Positions 1 to 13,399 of a stretch of 64,000 bases of DNA are shown here, one piece after another. Positions within the stretch are counted from its first letter, which is position 1. Each line of letters opens with the position of its first letter. The notes under the pieces are model-generated. The model made no database searches. It saw nothing but the letters and a program-made list of their open reading frames with translations, and was not told the origin of the DNA. The stretch covers positions 348,683 through 412,682 of the forward strand of contig MPNW01000057.1 of the NCBI GenBank assembly GCA_011800805.1, written 5' to 3'. Both the position numbers and the translations under genes were made by a program. The DNA is from Hirudo medicinalis. Taxonomy: Eukaryota > Annelida > Clitellata > Hirudinida > Hirudinidae.

Positions 1-3000
1 TATTGGGAGTGGAGCAGGTAGGAGGAGGACTTGCGGAAGCAGCGACACTTGCCGAGGGGAGCAGACTCCGATCAACTCCAAAGTCAGAGAGGAATCTTCT
101 GATGCATTTAATGAATTCATTCAATATGCGAGTGGATCAGAATTTAATTCTACTTCGAAATTCACCTTCTGCTTTGCAGAAAGACGTTTCTGTCTGATTT
201 TGAGAAAATTCAACTTCAAAGTGGATTACCTCCTGATATTTCCCAACCTTCAAATTTTGAGTTACACAAATTACGTGCCACCGTAACATCTTGTGATTAA
301 ATTTTAATCGGTCACAGAAGCCATTCACATCAATCAAATCATCCTCACAATCAAATTGCTATAAAATATTGTGACATAAATAACCTTCTCAGGAGAGAAT
401 ATAATGTCAAACTTCATAATTCCACAAGCAGGCAACAATCCTGATTTTGGATCTATGGTGAAGTAACTGTTTGGCACAAATTCCCTGTCTGATTTTCCGT
501 CAGTGACGCAGTTTTTTGCATCGCAAGATTCGGTGTCGTCATTTTCCTGCCGTGGCACTTCAAATTGAGAGTAAAAATTCAACCAATGAAACGGGACGTC
601 GACGTCGCTGAAAAGAGAAGATGATGAAGATGGATTTAAAAGTGATTGCCCACTTAAATTCATAAACAAAATGTAAATATAAACTTACAAATTGCTTGTC
701 TAACTGGCCACAATATAAAAAAATTTAATAAAAAAATATAATATAAAAATATAACCAAAGTAATGATAAAACTTGCAAATTGAGCTAACATGCAGTTCTT
801 TAGTATAAGCATTTTCTTGGTAGTTGAATGCAAGTTGATGCTGGGAAACCTCAGCAGGTGCTGGGCTGAGGCATCCTTCATCTCGTTCTCCTCGTAGCTC
901 GACCAACCGCCCTCCACGTCGACGATTTCGGTCTTCGGCACTCCGCCTTTTCCTGGACAACAGCATTCCTCTCGATAAACATGAAGCTAATGTCGTTTAG
1001 ACAATCTAGCTTAATTAACAACTGATTGATTTAGCCTTTGTTGGAAATATTTATTGAGTTAGCTGTTTGAACCATCAATATTTGATTAAGAAAAATTCAC
1101 CCTATTTGGTATCTTAAGCTCTCATCAGAGTAATTATCCATTTATGCCTAAAGTGTATTCTCTGCTGTGCTAGACATTGAAGATACCAGCACATATTGCA
1201 GCAGTATTGAGTGGACAAAACCACATAAATTTGTATTTCAAATATTCTTCTAATAAAAGTCACCTGTTAAAGTAATCCTCTTCAGCTGGCAATTGTCACA
1301 AATAATGAGCAGAGATTCAGAAAAGTGACTAGCTGAGACAGGACTAAATTTAACTTCCACTTCTACAACATCACGAGTTGACAATTCAAAGCAAATCGTC
1401 TTCAATTCAAACACTTCTCCAACTTTTACAACTCCTTCCATCAACAAAGTCTGAAATAATATACAATTTGCAGAATGAAACCAATTTTCAAGGAGCATAC
1501 AATCTTTCCATTTACTGAAGCACATTTTATGCTACACCACATTAAAAAGCATATTTCTGCTGTTTTGTGGTGATTGAGAAGATAAAATAATAAGGTCTAA
1601 TGTCTAATTTTGCTGAAGGACTCATCTTAGAAGTTCAACACAACCTTAAGTTTGATGGCTGGCCATCTTGATTCAGGAACAAAACAAAACTTTCCTGGAG
1701 CTCCCTCATTTTCTATCCTGAATATTTTGCTCTTCACTTTGCCCAGTAAACAATCTCCCAAGTCGAATGAGGCAGGCACTGCATAAACACAATTTCCTCA
1801 AGTTACTTAAGTTAATTGTAATCATGGACTGGCATTGAGGCTTTTCCTAGGGAGCTAGACAGTTAAAGTTAAATGAATGTTCTTGTTTAATGACACAATG
1901 ACTTGTAATGTCACAGGTTAATTAATGTTTATAATAATTTATTTTAAAAACAAGTACAACTTTTCAAAATAGGAGGTGGTCTGATGGCTTTGAGAGGAAC
2001 AATCAAATTGTTGCTTTGTTCCACCTCCACAACCAGGCAGTCCTTATAATTTGCCAGGGAATCAGGACAAAATTTGATGGCGAACATACAATGGAGACCT
2101 GGTGCTATGGATCCTGTACAACTGGGAAATTGACCTGTGTAAAAGTTCAAGTTTACTTTTCTCTACTAATCCTGTATAAAAACCTTGCAAAAGAACAGTT
2201 GTGGAAGTTCACGGATGCCATCAATGACTGGCATCTCATTAACTTCCTTCAACTCAACCACAGAAGTCTGAAATCATGTTTACCAGGACACCTATACACT
2301 TTAGGACTCTATCCCCTCCATCTTCCATAAACTTCATCAGCATTCTTCTTCCTTCATCTACCACTCTAAAACTCCCTTGCTTTACCTTTGATCATCACCT
2401 CATTCTTTCTCAAAAGAGCTCTATTTTTATCCCTGGAGCTCTTCAGAAGAAGACCCATTTCTTTTGAACGTCATCTCGAAGATAGGGCAATGGGAAACAA
2501 GGCACTTCTGACACTATGCACAAGCTGGTGCCTTATAAATTAACTGTGATCTATTGCATCCTTTTTTTATAACATCGATTTTAACATCCTTGCAAGTCAA
2601 AACATTAGTGCCTCCAAGTCTGCATTATATACCATAAACATGATCTCATTACTCAACCAATGACAATTAACTTGATTAAAATATTAAAAGAATAAATTAA
2701 TTTTAAGAAATTCATTCATATATATTTCAAATTTAATAGCAGATCGCAAAATATATCAGGTCGTTAATTAAAGCTAGCACACTTGAAATATTAAAACAGA
2801 TCATTTCTTTTGATGTTCATTCACTCACCAAGTCCCAATGAGAAGAAGGGAGTCCTTGGAGGAATTATTCGCAAATTCCTGGAAGTTTGTCCTACATTTT
2901 TTATGAAAAGAGGGATCTAAAAATAATTTATTGTAGCTTAAACAGTTTTGTTATTATGGCCTACACTCAAGGTCTCTGGGGTGCAAATGCACCTAATGTT

Positions 3001-6000
3001 TCTTTTGTGAATTACTTGAAAAAATAGTAATCCATAACACTAAAACTGTTAAAAATTAGCTTGCTAAACGATGGATATTAAATTTTATTGAATAAAAAAA
3101 ACTTAGTCACGGTCAGTCAGTGGACGACCAGATTCCAATATCAATTTTCTTGCCTGTTCTGCAGTAAATCTTTGGAAATTTACTCGTATTACTCGCTATT
3201 GTTGTTAACTTGTGTTAAAATATGCACTTCCTCTCTTGTATTCAACAAGGAACAATTAATTTAAAAAGACACAAAAACAGAGCTTCAAAATTCAAACATA
3301 ANTATTACTCGCTATTGTTGTTAACTTGTGTTAAAATATGCACTTCCTCTCTTGTATTCAACAAGGAACAATTAATTTAAAAAGACACAAAAACAGAGCT
3401 TCAAAATTCAAACATAAATGCACATTTATGGCACGCAAATGCACCCCTGATGACAGTAATGGATAATGGTCAAATAACTCAGAAAATATTCTGTTACATT
3501 ATTGGTTATTGGGGAATAAGTATGTCCTCATAAATAAAGAAAAGTCATAAAAATTTGGGTTTCATGTGTTTTTTTTTTTCGTTTTTTTTTTATTTGGGTT
3601 TTGAATTCTTCTGGAATAAATATTAGAACAAAATGTGACTCGGGAATAAATATTAAAACAAAATGTGACTCGGGTGCATTTACATTTGCTTTTTGACATT
3701 ACTGAAATTTAATTTCATGAAAAACAAGACACTGAAGTACATTAATTAAATAAAATAAATAAAATCACGTTGTAGATGTGTTATATAGATTATATTATAT
3801 GTATTTGCTTTGTTGTATTCAGTTAATAACATGAATAATAAGATGCATCTCACTTCGTGCACGATTCCAATCCGGTATTCACGAAAAACAATTTCATTAG
3901 GAGCAGCTATGAAAACATCCTCCCTAAGAAAATAAACATCAATGAGGATATAATTTCGATGTTAACAAGGAAATTGTGATCGAATACTGAAGTGCATTGT
4001 ATTCTTATTGGTTTTCATCCAAAGTATTGCAGCCAAAAGTTATTTCCAGTTATAGGCAAGAACTATTGAACCAATATCATTATTATATGGGTAGCCATAT
4101 AAGTACTTGACTTATCCAAAAGAATTTAAGTAGATTTTAAGTTGATGACACATTTATAATTCAAATGAACCAAAGTATCAATTTCACAATATTTCTAAAT
4201 AAAGAACTTGCAACAGTAAGTTCCCTCACTTTGTCCTTTCCTAGTTACAAATGAAACTTTTGACCAGTCAAATTAGATGAAACAAAATATATTAAATGAC
4301 CTCTCAAACGATTTATGGGCATTTTGAGTCTTCTGTTTGCATGAAAGGTTTCCGAAACATTGAACGATATTTCTTCCCTTGTCTTCTTTCCGCTTTGTAA
4401 AAATGTAAAGTGAAAATGATAATTATTACTTTCAAACTTCTCAGAAATGTATTCAAATAATAAATTTAAGAGCTGATATCTTTCATGCGGATATCATGAG
4501 GATATCAGGGCTGTTGCTCGCTCTTACACTGGACTTCTACACACCAAGCGTCGACACTGCTACACTAAGCGCATAGCAGAGGTGCATCATCCTGCCAGGC
4601 GGTGGAAGCTTGTTAGTGAAGCGACTGGCCTTGGCGGTGTGACTGGACGTTCTGCTGCTCCAACTGCTGAAACCTACTCTGCATTTTTAAATGAGAAGCT
4701 CAATGACATCTGTGAGTCGACTGAGGGTGCACCGTCCCTGAAATTCATGTCTTCCACTTCCATCTCTGAGTTTGTGCAGTTCTGCCCTGCAAGTTTTGAT
4801 GAAGTCCAGAGGTTGATCAGTTCTCTTCCTAGCAAGCAATGTGGCCTTGATCCCATACCAACCTGGCTTCTCAAGAGACTTTCCCATTTATTACTTCCTT
4901 ATCTCTTACATCTATTTAATAAATCGTTATCTTCAGGTCAATTTCCTCGTTCCTTCAAGGAGGCACAGGTTCGACCCATACTTCAAAAATCTACACTTGA
5001 CCCACACCTTCATCATACCGACCAATTTCCAATCTCAGTGTGCTTTCAAAGCTTCTGGAGCGCCTTGTTCTCAGCCGTCTCCTCACCCATTTCAACAGCA
5101 ATGCACTGCTCCCCAAGACTCAGTCAGCATATCGTCCGCACCACTCCATGGAAACTGCCGTCCTGAGAGTTGTGTCTGACATAAGGGTGGCATTGGATGT
5201 AGGTCACGTCTCCCTTCTTCTCCTTCTTGACATGTCTGCGGCATTTGACACTGTGGACCATGACATCCTCATTGCCAGATTGGATAAAACATTTGCAGTT
5301 CGCCAAACGCCTCTGCAGTGGTTTAGTACATACCTTTGAGGAAGAAGTCAAACAATACTATCTTCATCCTCATGCAGTGCTAAACAGCTCATTCAATCAG
5401 GCGTTCCACAGGGCTCTGTACTGGGACCAATTCTCTTCTCGCTATATGTTTCAGACATTGCGGGTATTGTTGCTGCCCACGGTCTCTCCAGCCACCAGTA
5501 TGCAGATGACATCCAGATCAACAGATCTACGGCCACTGCTGCCCTGAGGGCGTTCCTGGTCTTGTCTGTCGAGTGTCGACCTGTTTCAGAGAGATCGTCT
5601 CGTGGACGTCACCTGATCGTCTACGACTCAACCCTGACAAAACAGAGGCAATATGGTTTGGTTCTCCAGCCGGATGCAGCCGCATTGGCTCCCCAACACT
5701 TCAATTGACAGGTGCAACCATCATTCCTTCGCAGAAAATCAGAAGCCTGGGAATGTATCTGGATTCATCCCTGACGATGGGTCCTCACGTTGGTCGGGTT
5801 GCTGTGGGCTGTTATGCCAAGCTTCGTGTCCTCAAGGAGGCTAAACCATTTGTGCCACATAAAATTTTCATGTCCCTCATAGTCCAGCTCATTCTCTCAA
5901 AGCTCGATTACTGCAATTTGATTCTGGTCAATGCCAGTTGCCGGAATCTCAACACCTTTCAAGCAGTCATGAACACAGCGGTGAGGCTCATTTATGGTAG

Positions 6001-6619
6001 AAGGTCTTCTGACCACGTCACACCTCTTCTCATGGATCTCCACTGGCTGAGAATTCCGAACAGAATCACCTTCAAAATCCTCCTTTTAGTCTACATAGCC
6101 GCCACAGGCAGCGCTCCTCAATACCTCACCGAACTTTTGACAAGTACATCTGCTATCCCTGGTAGAGCATCCCTCCGGTCCTCCAACAACAGGACTCTTG
6201 TTGTTCTTAGGTCCCGAACAGTCAGGCAGGGAGACCGTTCATTCCACGTCTGCGGACCCAGGATATGGAATTCCCTTCCAACTGAAGTCCTTGTTGCACC
6301 GACAATAGAACATTTTAAAAAACTACTTAAAACCTACCTGTTCAGTCGATCGTCCTGAATTCAATTTTTGATTGTGTTTGTTTTTAATCATTACTTTTTA
6401 CTTTTTACTCTGACTCACTCNCCTGTTCAGTCGATCGTCCTGAATTCAATTTTTGATTGTGTTTGTTTTTAATCATTACTTTTTACTTTTTACTCTGACT
6501 CACTCAATGATTGAACTTAATTGCTGGTGATGTTTGTCATAGTGCCTGTACATCCCATTGGGATAATTTGTGCACTCAAAATATGGGCTAAATAAATGTA
6601 AATGTAAAAGTAAATGGTA

Positions 6620-6657
<38 letters not shown>

Positions 6658-7459
6658 CACTCTTATAATAAATAAATTGGAATGGATTACCAATTATCTT
6701 ATTATCATTTAAACATAAACTGTTATTGAGACAACAGTCATAGATTCAAGTTTTAACCTGACCTGATAGTTTGCATAATTTGAACTGTTACTATTGAGCT
6801 CTTCTGCTTCATGATCCACTTTAAAGGCTTTCAATCAACCATTAAGTTGTAGTTTCAAATTAATGTATTCCAGTTTTTAACAATTAAACTGTGTCTTTAA
6901 AACCATACAAATTAAATTTTTAATAAATTACACACTTTGAACATTTGAAATTACTGCAGATGGTGATAGTTGAGCTTTTTTCTCTATTGGAAAATCAACT
7001 GATTTCGAAGATAATTCTGCATTATTGATCAAAATATAAAGTGATCTCAATTTAAATAGCAATCTTAAATTATATAAGCATAAATATTACAACCTTCCAA
7101 ATTTTTATTAACGTGTGATTGGACTTCAAAGTCTAATAATTTCTTTTCTATATCATCTGTTTGTTTAAGTACATTTTGATGATTGAAACAAGCCTTTGAA
7201 ATAACAAATAATGTCAAAATTTAAATCTTAAAATTAATTATAATTAATTATTATAAATAAATATTATAATGTAAATATTTCAAACCTCTTTCGATTTTTT
7301 TGCAAAGTCTACATTTTCAGTATCGCATGATACTATCAAGCTATCTGCTAGATCAGAATCGATATTGCCTTTGGACTGAAATGTTCGAAACTTATTTTTT
7401 AAAAACCGAGAAATATCATGAACCTTGTAACTATCTAAGCATTTCCCGCTGTCATCCAT
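1..7459 (-). CDS. DLEC1: DLEC1-like ciliary protein, multi-exon, C-terminal part outside the window
   Basis: Probable orthologue of DLEC1, a cilium/flagellum-associated protein built of immunoglobulin-like ASH/MSP domains. Exons in coding order: 7286-7459 (ATG at 7459), 7094-7193, 6955-7016, [gap], 3854-3923, 2829-2916, 1961-2134, 1645-1778, 1264-1450, 790-952, 385-607, 166-247, 1-98. GT-AG boundaries keep phase throughout both blocks. Diagnostic stretches are NLRIIPPRTPFFSLGLG (2829-2916), SIAPGLHCMFAIKFCPDSL and the PLKAIRPPPIL end (1961-2134), FDLGDCLLGK (1645-1778), LLIICDNCQLK (1264-1450) and SAQHLLRFPSINLHST (790-952), in the same order as in vertebrate DLEC1. One or more exons between 3923 and 6955 are not resolved; 6738-6805 and about 4290-4410 are weak candidates. 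A LINE lies antisense in this gap. No frame breaks were seen in the recognised exons, so the gene looks functional. Confidence 0.88.
3187..3417. repeat. Exact 115-bp direct duplication around a single N (assembly join)
   Basis: Bases 3187-3301 are repeated exactly at 3303-3417 with one N between them. The same arrangement occurs at 6421 and 17865. It looks like two overlapping contig ends placed side by side without merging. It lies in a DLEC1 intron and does not touch a recognised exon. Confidence 0.85.
3187..3540 (+). repeat. Dispersed repeat; inverted copy at the right end of the window
   Basis: The block from TATTACTCGCTATTGTTG to GGTTATTGGGGAATAAGTA occurs as a reverse complement at 63780-64000, with shared landmarks such as CAACAAGGAACAATTAATTT. 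It has no coding capacity. The left copy is lengthened by the N-flanked duplication, and the right copy is cut by the window end. It is probably a non-autonomous transposable element of unknown class. Confidence 0.75.
4486..6600 (+). mobile_element. L2/CR1-like LINE, 5'-truncated and frame-broken
   Basis: Remnant of a non-LTR retrotransposon in a DLEC1 intron, antisense to the gene. Coding begins near 4486 without an endonuclease domain, so the copy is 5'-truncated. Reverse transcriptase blocks follow in order: palm motif LLLLLDMSAAFDTVDHDIL (about 5215-5275), GVPQGSVLGPILFSLYV (about 5400-5450), catalytic YADD near 5498, then the thumb and C-terminal region in one frame (5573-6358) ending CGPRIWNSLPTEV and YLFSRSS. 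Frameshifts near 5030, 5340 and 5550 split the frame, so it is inactive. The 3' UTR holds GTGCCTGTACATCCCATTGG (6542) and ends in AAATAAATGTAAATG-type short repeats. The SINEs at 33.6 and 44.2 kb carry a related tail. Confidence 0.9.
6337..6505. repeat. Exact 84-bp direct duplication around N at 6421
   Basis: Bases 6337-6420 are repeated at 6422-6505. The duplication covers the last codons and start of the 3' UTR of the L2-like LINE. A single N at the junction points to an assembly join rather than a real tandem duplication. Confidence 0.85.
6622..6657. repeat. (AAT)n microsatellite at LINE 3' end
   Basis: About eleven AAT units directly follow the degenerate short-repeat tail of the L2-like LINE. 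Confidence 0.9.
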
Positions 7460-8029
7460 TGTTTACAGGCTGAAATGTTGCCCTGGCAACCGAACCTAAC
7501 CAGCAAAACTTTTTAAAAAGACGTTGAAATTAAGCATTTAGTCTAGAACTTTCTGGTACTAATGTCATTTTTTAATTCAAAAAAAGTAACGTCTGAAAAC
7601 AAAGTCATTGTTCTGAATTTTAACATTTAAATATTATATGCTAAAACTGAGATGAGTTCTTATGAACTCTACAAAAAAAAAAGGTGGTGCTGTACAGAAT
7701 GGGGAGAATAAGGATGTTCCTGCAAATGAGAAGTGAATGTTGACAGATGGGTTTAGAAATTATTTCAGGTTTAAATTTTAGGCCATTGTTAATTAAACAG
7801 AGTTTTATCCGTTGGTATCATTTCAGCTAGTTTCGTAAAGATGCCTGATGACCTTTTTTTTTGTTGGCTGTCGATGTCTATCATGTTTCAGCATTGGAAA
7901 AACCAATAAATCAATTTCCAAGCCAACAATTAAGTTACTTACTTAATCAATGAAGGATTAAAGTGTAACGTCTATTTTCAAACGCCAAAAAACGTAACAA
8001 GGTCAAGCTCTAATCCAATATGGCGTAAA
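7460..8029. other. DLEC1 upstream region, nothing recognised
   Basis: AT-rich spacer upstream of the DLEC1 start codon. No clear TATA or CCAAT element or ORF was seen. The right end (about 7975-8060) probably contains the start of the gypsy 3' LTR. Confidence 0.5.
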
Positions 8030-10645
8030 ACGACGCGAGGGTGCGACACTATAGAAATATGCATAAATATCGTCACATCCTCCTCTCAGTCTCTATATCG
8101 AAGATTGTCGGTTCTGGCATTTCTGCATGCTGCGCTTGTACCTGAGCTGGTTCTTCCATAGCCTGCTCGGTAACAGACAGGTGAGGTTCTTTAGAGAAGC
8201 GTACACGTTTCGATGTGCGTTTTCTTGTGGTTCCAATCTGAAATCTTACTTCATAAGATCTGATGAGCAACACCTTGCTGATGGAGCCTTTCTGTCAATC
8301 ACTCCGATCATCTGACTTGAAACGTACAGTTTGCCCGACATTCAATGAGGGTCTTTCCTTGGCAGACAGACACGTTGTAAAATGCCGCTTGTTTCATCTT
8401 GACAATCTTCATAGTTTCTTGTACTATTTGGAGTCTGCAGGAGGCTGTCTGAAATTGTCATCAATATGCGAGTGAGTCGACCAAACACTATCTGGGCCGG
8501 GGAGAGTTGTGTGGCTTCTGATGGCGTGTTCCTCCAATCCAGTAATGCAAGGAACGGATCTTGGTGATTTTCTACAGCTTCTATCTTTTATAGCTTTACT
8601 CATCAGATTCTTAACAACCTTCTCGGAGTTTTCTACTCTATTTGACTGAGGATAACAAGGACTGGATGTTTGGTGAGAAATCTCCCATGTCTTCATGAAA
8701 TATTTAAAATCCTTAGAAATAAAAGGCCTGACATTGCCCATTCCAAGTTTGATATGTCTTCCACAGCTAGAAGTCACAGGGCTTCCTTCTTCCCCAACAA
8801 GGGATGATTTCTGAAGGGGTGTTTCTGCCTGAAGCACAATCGGAGCTTCCGCCTGGAACGCCGTTGGATTTTCCATCTGAACTAGTGTGCCTGCAGGTTC
8901 CTCAATGTCTTTGTTTTCTGTCTGACTAGTCCAACACCAGTTGTGATGCTGATGTTGTTCTTTTGTCGGGAACAGGAATCGTCGGTTTCTTACAAACTCT
9001 GAAGCCGTCTGAAGTCTTCACTAGATATCTTCTTGGACCCATGACTGACTTTACCTCTCCTCTCCTTCATCCATTCTCTATTCGAAATCTTATAGGTGTA
9101 CCTGGAGTGAGAATTCGATGTTGGGTTGAGTGAAGTCGGTTATGCACCTATGTTGTCTTCTGCAGTTGAGTTAATTGCTCCTTTACGTCATTAACCATAT
9201 GGAGTAATAACTTATTGCTTAACATAAAAAGTGTGTCCCTCAATCTGCGATTGAAAAGAAGCTGTGCTGGAGAAACATCTCGGAAATTGGAGTATTCCTC
9301 AAGCTTAACAGAGCAAAATGTTGGTCTGTCCTTGCTTCTTCAGCCTTCTTCAGGACATTCTTGATGGTCTGGACGTGTCTTTCAACCATTTCATTTGACT
9401 GAGGATTGCCTGGACTGGTGAATAACCACTGGAAACCCCATTCAACCGCAAACCTTCTACAGCTTTCTGAGTTAAAGGGCATGTTGTCTGAAATTACACT
9501 CATTGGAATGCCATATCCGGACTTCATGTATATGGACTTCAGTTTTGAGATAATGGCTGCGGCTGTCTTGTTTTCTAAACGGGCAACTTTCGGATATTGA
9601 AATAGTCAACCGCAAGCAAATAATCCCAAGAATTTAATGTAAAAATATAAACTTCCACTTTCTGCCAAGTTCCCTCTGGCACAGCCTGTGGCACAAGGTG
9701 TTGTAGGGTAGTGGGACGCTCTTTTGATGGTGGAATAACTCTATCATTCATCAAAACAATGCCCTCAACTACTGTCAGGTCATGACGGCAATTCCAAAAT
9801 GGTTGTGCCTCCTGCGAAACATCCCTCTTTAGGTGAGGCCATCCATTTTTAATGTAACTGATCACTGCTGAAGCTGCGCATCAGTTAAAGTGCCTCGCGA
9901 AAGTCGTTGAGCTTAGATGGGGAAATACTCAAACAGTTGACCATTCTGTGAACCTGCTAGTCATTTCTGCTTCCAACTCTGAATCACCTGCCATGTCAGT
10001 GAGAAGAGCTCTGGATAAAGTATTAGGTCTGTGCAGTTCCTTTCCTGGCACATACTTGTCCATAGATGTAGCTGTCGAACTTTCTGCATGCGAAAACAAT
10101 GACCAAAAGCTCCTTTTCTATCTGAGCATAATTTTTCTCACAATCTATGAGCGTGATCGACCGATCCATCTCTCTGAATGAGACAAGCACCTAGGCCGTA
10201 ACTAGAAGCATCTCCCTGAAGCTGGCACATAATTAAATTAAGTAATTAAATACTTCGGGAATAATTAAATTTATGCCACATTTAATCGTCATATTTATAA
10301 TCTTCTGAAACGGTGATTTGCAGAACTAAAATAAGTTTACAACATCTCGCAAGATCCCAAAATTTCAAAGTCTTTTGAAGATCAATGTCATGCTTCTTGC
10401 CCTATTCACATGTGCCAACCCATGTTATACATAGCATTGGCAGCCTTACCCTAAGCACGCAGAAGAATGGCCAAACTTTGATCATCGGAAAACTGATTTC
10501 CATCACAAAGTATATCTTGTAGTTTTTTACTCCATCGTCTCCAGGCTTCTGCTGGGTTGGGAGAGTTTACGTCCAGCGCAATATTTGAAAAGATATTGTC
10601 AATTAAACCCTTTAAAACCGGCTTAAGGTAAGTTCGTACAAACAT
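8030..10645 (-). mobile_element. Decayed Ty3/gypsy retrotransposon (gag, RNase H, integrase remnants)
   Basis: Reading the minus strand from 10645: a gag-like segment with PAEAWRRWSKKLQDIL; RNase H remnants (about 10230-9900) including a SYGLGACL-like motif; integrase N-terminal region and a TLNSWDYLLAVDYF core start (9865-9600); integrase core with SDNMPFNSESCRRFAVEWG and SPGNPQSN (9527-9240); then a second, different integrase segment with SPCYPQSNRVENSEKVVKN (8876-8424), and a basic C-terminal tail (8273-8073). Stops and frame changes separate every block, and most of the RT core is missing. Two distinct integrase segments suggest two related elements joined or nested. A purine run GAGAGGAGGA before TGTGACG on the minus strand (about 8075-8090) fits a polypurine tract and 3' LTR start. 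Confidence 0.82.
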
Positions 10646-10760
10646 TATTTATTGATTTATTTTTTTTATGTATTCAGAACATTATAAAGAACACATATTC
10701 TAAAAATCAGAATGGGCACTCCTACAGCTTTTACGTAGTGAATTTTTTATGTTACTTAAA
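10600..10760 (-). repeat. Gypsy-associated repeat; inverted copy at 35190-35345
   Basis: The stretch around the gag start, including AATGGGCACTCCTACAGC and the FVRTYLKPV codons, recurs as a reverse complement at 35190-35345. It is probably the 5' untranslated/gag start of the same gypsy family, present at 35.2 kb only as a fragment. Confidence 0.65.
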
Positions 10761-13380
10761 AGTTGCGAATTCGATAATCATCTCAGGCAAGCCTAATAGT
10801 TAATAAATTTGTTACCTTTCATATTTGTTGAACCAAAATTAGAAAACATTAGACAGCTACTGTAGCTAATATTTTTAAATAGCAAGATAATTTCACAATA
10901 TACAACATGCAATAGTTTCAAAGAAAATTATAAAATCTATTTAAACATGATTTGCTTATATGTTATGAGTTAAGCTTAGTTTTAGCTAAAGCATTGGTTG
11001 CATCATTCCATGGGTCTTGAGCTTATAAGTCATTGTTGGTTGAAGAACTTCTGTTAAAATACCATCACTTGATATTATTAGCACATCAGCAGGATGACTA
11101 TAGTGGAACGATTGCTGGCCAAGTGACGGGCAAAAACCCACTCACAGCAGCTACTTTTGGTACCTAACTCCGTCTCTAACCATACCTTGCCTCATGAACT
11201 TGGAAATCTCTGTAGAAATGACAAAAGTCGTTGTCTGTGAGTTGGCTTTGGTCCGTCGATTCTCCAACAACCTAGTGGAACGATCGAACTGGTCCACGTT
11301 GTTGAAGAAAATTCACTTCGACCTCTCCGACCTCCAAAAACGTTTAAATGACACATGCAAGCCAATAACCATCATATTTAGCTGTTACATATTCTTTAAT
11401 TTTTACAAATGCAATGGTTCAATAATCAGTGATTAAAGTATATACACGTCCTATTCTTGATTCTTTGCTATGCGAAAACTCTTTCACTTTTACTGATTTG
11501 TTTGATATCGTCCGAATGTAGTGAAATTCATGAGTACCAGCTGCAGTGCCAGAAATGCAATTTACCTTGTACAATGTATATTGAAATCTAATGCCAAAAG
11601 GGCTACTTCTAAAATTCATATTAGTCTGTGGTAGTGAAATAGAATATTATGGAGAGGATGTTTTAACAGCCCATCATCAATAGCCACATCAATAACAACA
11701 CCTCAAAATAAGCCAAAATTTCAAATACTGTTTCCTGTTCAGCTCATCGACACACGCGGTTTCACAATGTGAGGTCAATCATCTAGTGGTCAATTACATA
11801 ATTGAAGGCATGAAGGCAACTGAGAAAGATGGCAAGAAAAACTTTCTGATCATATTAAAATTAAGTGTGAGTAAATGCTTAGCGCGTTGAAGGGAAATCT
11901 GCTAACAGCTGACTTTGTTATCACCATTGCGGACATCAAATGAGCTAATCAAAAATGCATCCATTCGTTGTGACACGAAACAGCTGTGAGATTCCGGTCG
12001 TGAGATTATTTAGTTCTGCATGACTCATTGAAACTCCACGACAAAACAAACTGATTCAATTTTGAAAAACTATTACTTTTGAAAATTAATAAAGAGTAAT
12101 TTAATAAATAATTATTTATGATTATTTAATTAAATATTATTAATAAAATATTATTATCAAATAAAATTTAATAAAAAATAATAATTGATAAACAGAAACC
12201 ATTAATAAAAATTTAAAGTATGAATGATTTTGATTTTAAGATTTTAAAATACTTTTACAAATGATTTTGACTTGAAAATCATTTTTTTACGTGATTTTGA
12301 TTTTAAATCATTTTTGTTTGACGATTTTGATTTTGATTTCAAATCTTTCCAAAAAGGATTTTACCCAGCACTGTGAATAACAGGCTATTTGTTGCGGAAG
12401 TTACAATGCAATGCGGAATGTCACGTAGCATAGCGTGTTATGGCATGGCATAGCTAAAGCAGCATAGCCAGTGTCGCAGACAGAAATTTCGAGTCCCTAG
12501 ACACAGCGGCCATGGTCCCGGACATGGAACCAAGTAATGATGTCCAAGTCCAAGTGTATATACTAAAGGTCCAAGTACTCAAGGTCCAAATACGAGTACA
12601 AGTACCCATGTCTATGTGGTCCCCTATTTTATGACTTGTATTCCGTCAGCAGACACTTATGAAATGGTAAAAGGATAGTATTTAAGCTAGGTGAAGTTAG
12701 CAGATACTCAAATTTAATAATAATTGCAAGTTTTGAAATTATAATATTTGGAAAGTAAGTTTTAAATGCTTTTCAAATATGTTCTTATCTTAACTGTATA
12801 AAGATTTTCAGTTTGTTAAAAATTATTTTGAATTGCCGACTTGATTTACAAGTCTTCTTATTCAATACACAGATTATACAGAGATTATACTGATCAAATA
12901 ATCATCAAATGGAACAACATACATGCTTTAAACATTTTAAAAAAATTTAAACACATTTTAAAAGTTGAAATCTTGAACATTTTGATGTACATTTTATCAA
13001 TTTCCTGCATAACGGCTGGGGGAAAAACTTGATAATTCGTTCAAACGGAAAAGTTAAACAAAGAGTTCGAACGTTAACCAATTTCTGGGCTTTTGGAGGT
13101 AAAAATATAACTTTCAAGGCTCAGCTTCGTCATAAGTAAAAGGTCGCTATTTTAACATAGTTTGTTTCATAAAATAATAAATAAAATAAAATTGGTTCTT
13201 CAATTAAACAACTTACATGAATTTCATTTTCACGCAACAGTTATTAAATGTCAACAAATTTTTAATAGATATTTGTTTAAAAATATGCTCTAAAATTTGC
13301 ATTTAATTTATCAAATTAAAAACTAAATTAAATACTAACAATTACTTTCTCCTTACAAAACGCGTCCTTGCATCAACATT
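10761..13380. other. AT-rich intergenic region, no recognised gene
   Basis: No gene recognised. A short plus-strand frame at 11194-11436 (NWSTLLKKIHFDLSDLQKRL) has ordinary composition but no family match and no obvious splice context. About 12230-12360 consists of imperfect GATTTTGATTTT-type repeats, and 12535-12600 of imperfect CCAAGT-type repeats. The segment near 12480 (GACAGAAATTTCGAG) resembles part of the repeat seen at 24.6 and 58.6 kb. Confidence 0.5.
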
Positions 13381-13399
13381 TCTTTGTGAAATCGACCGG

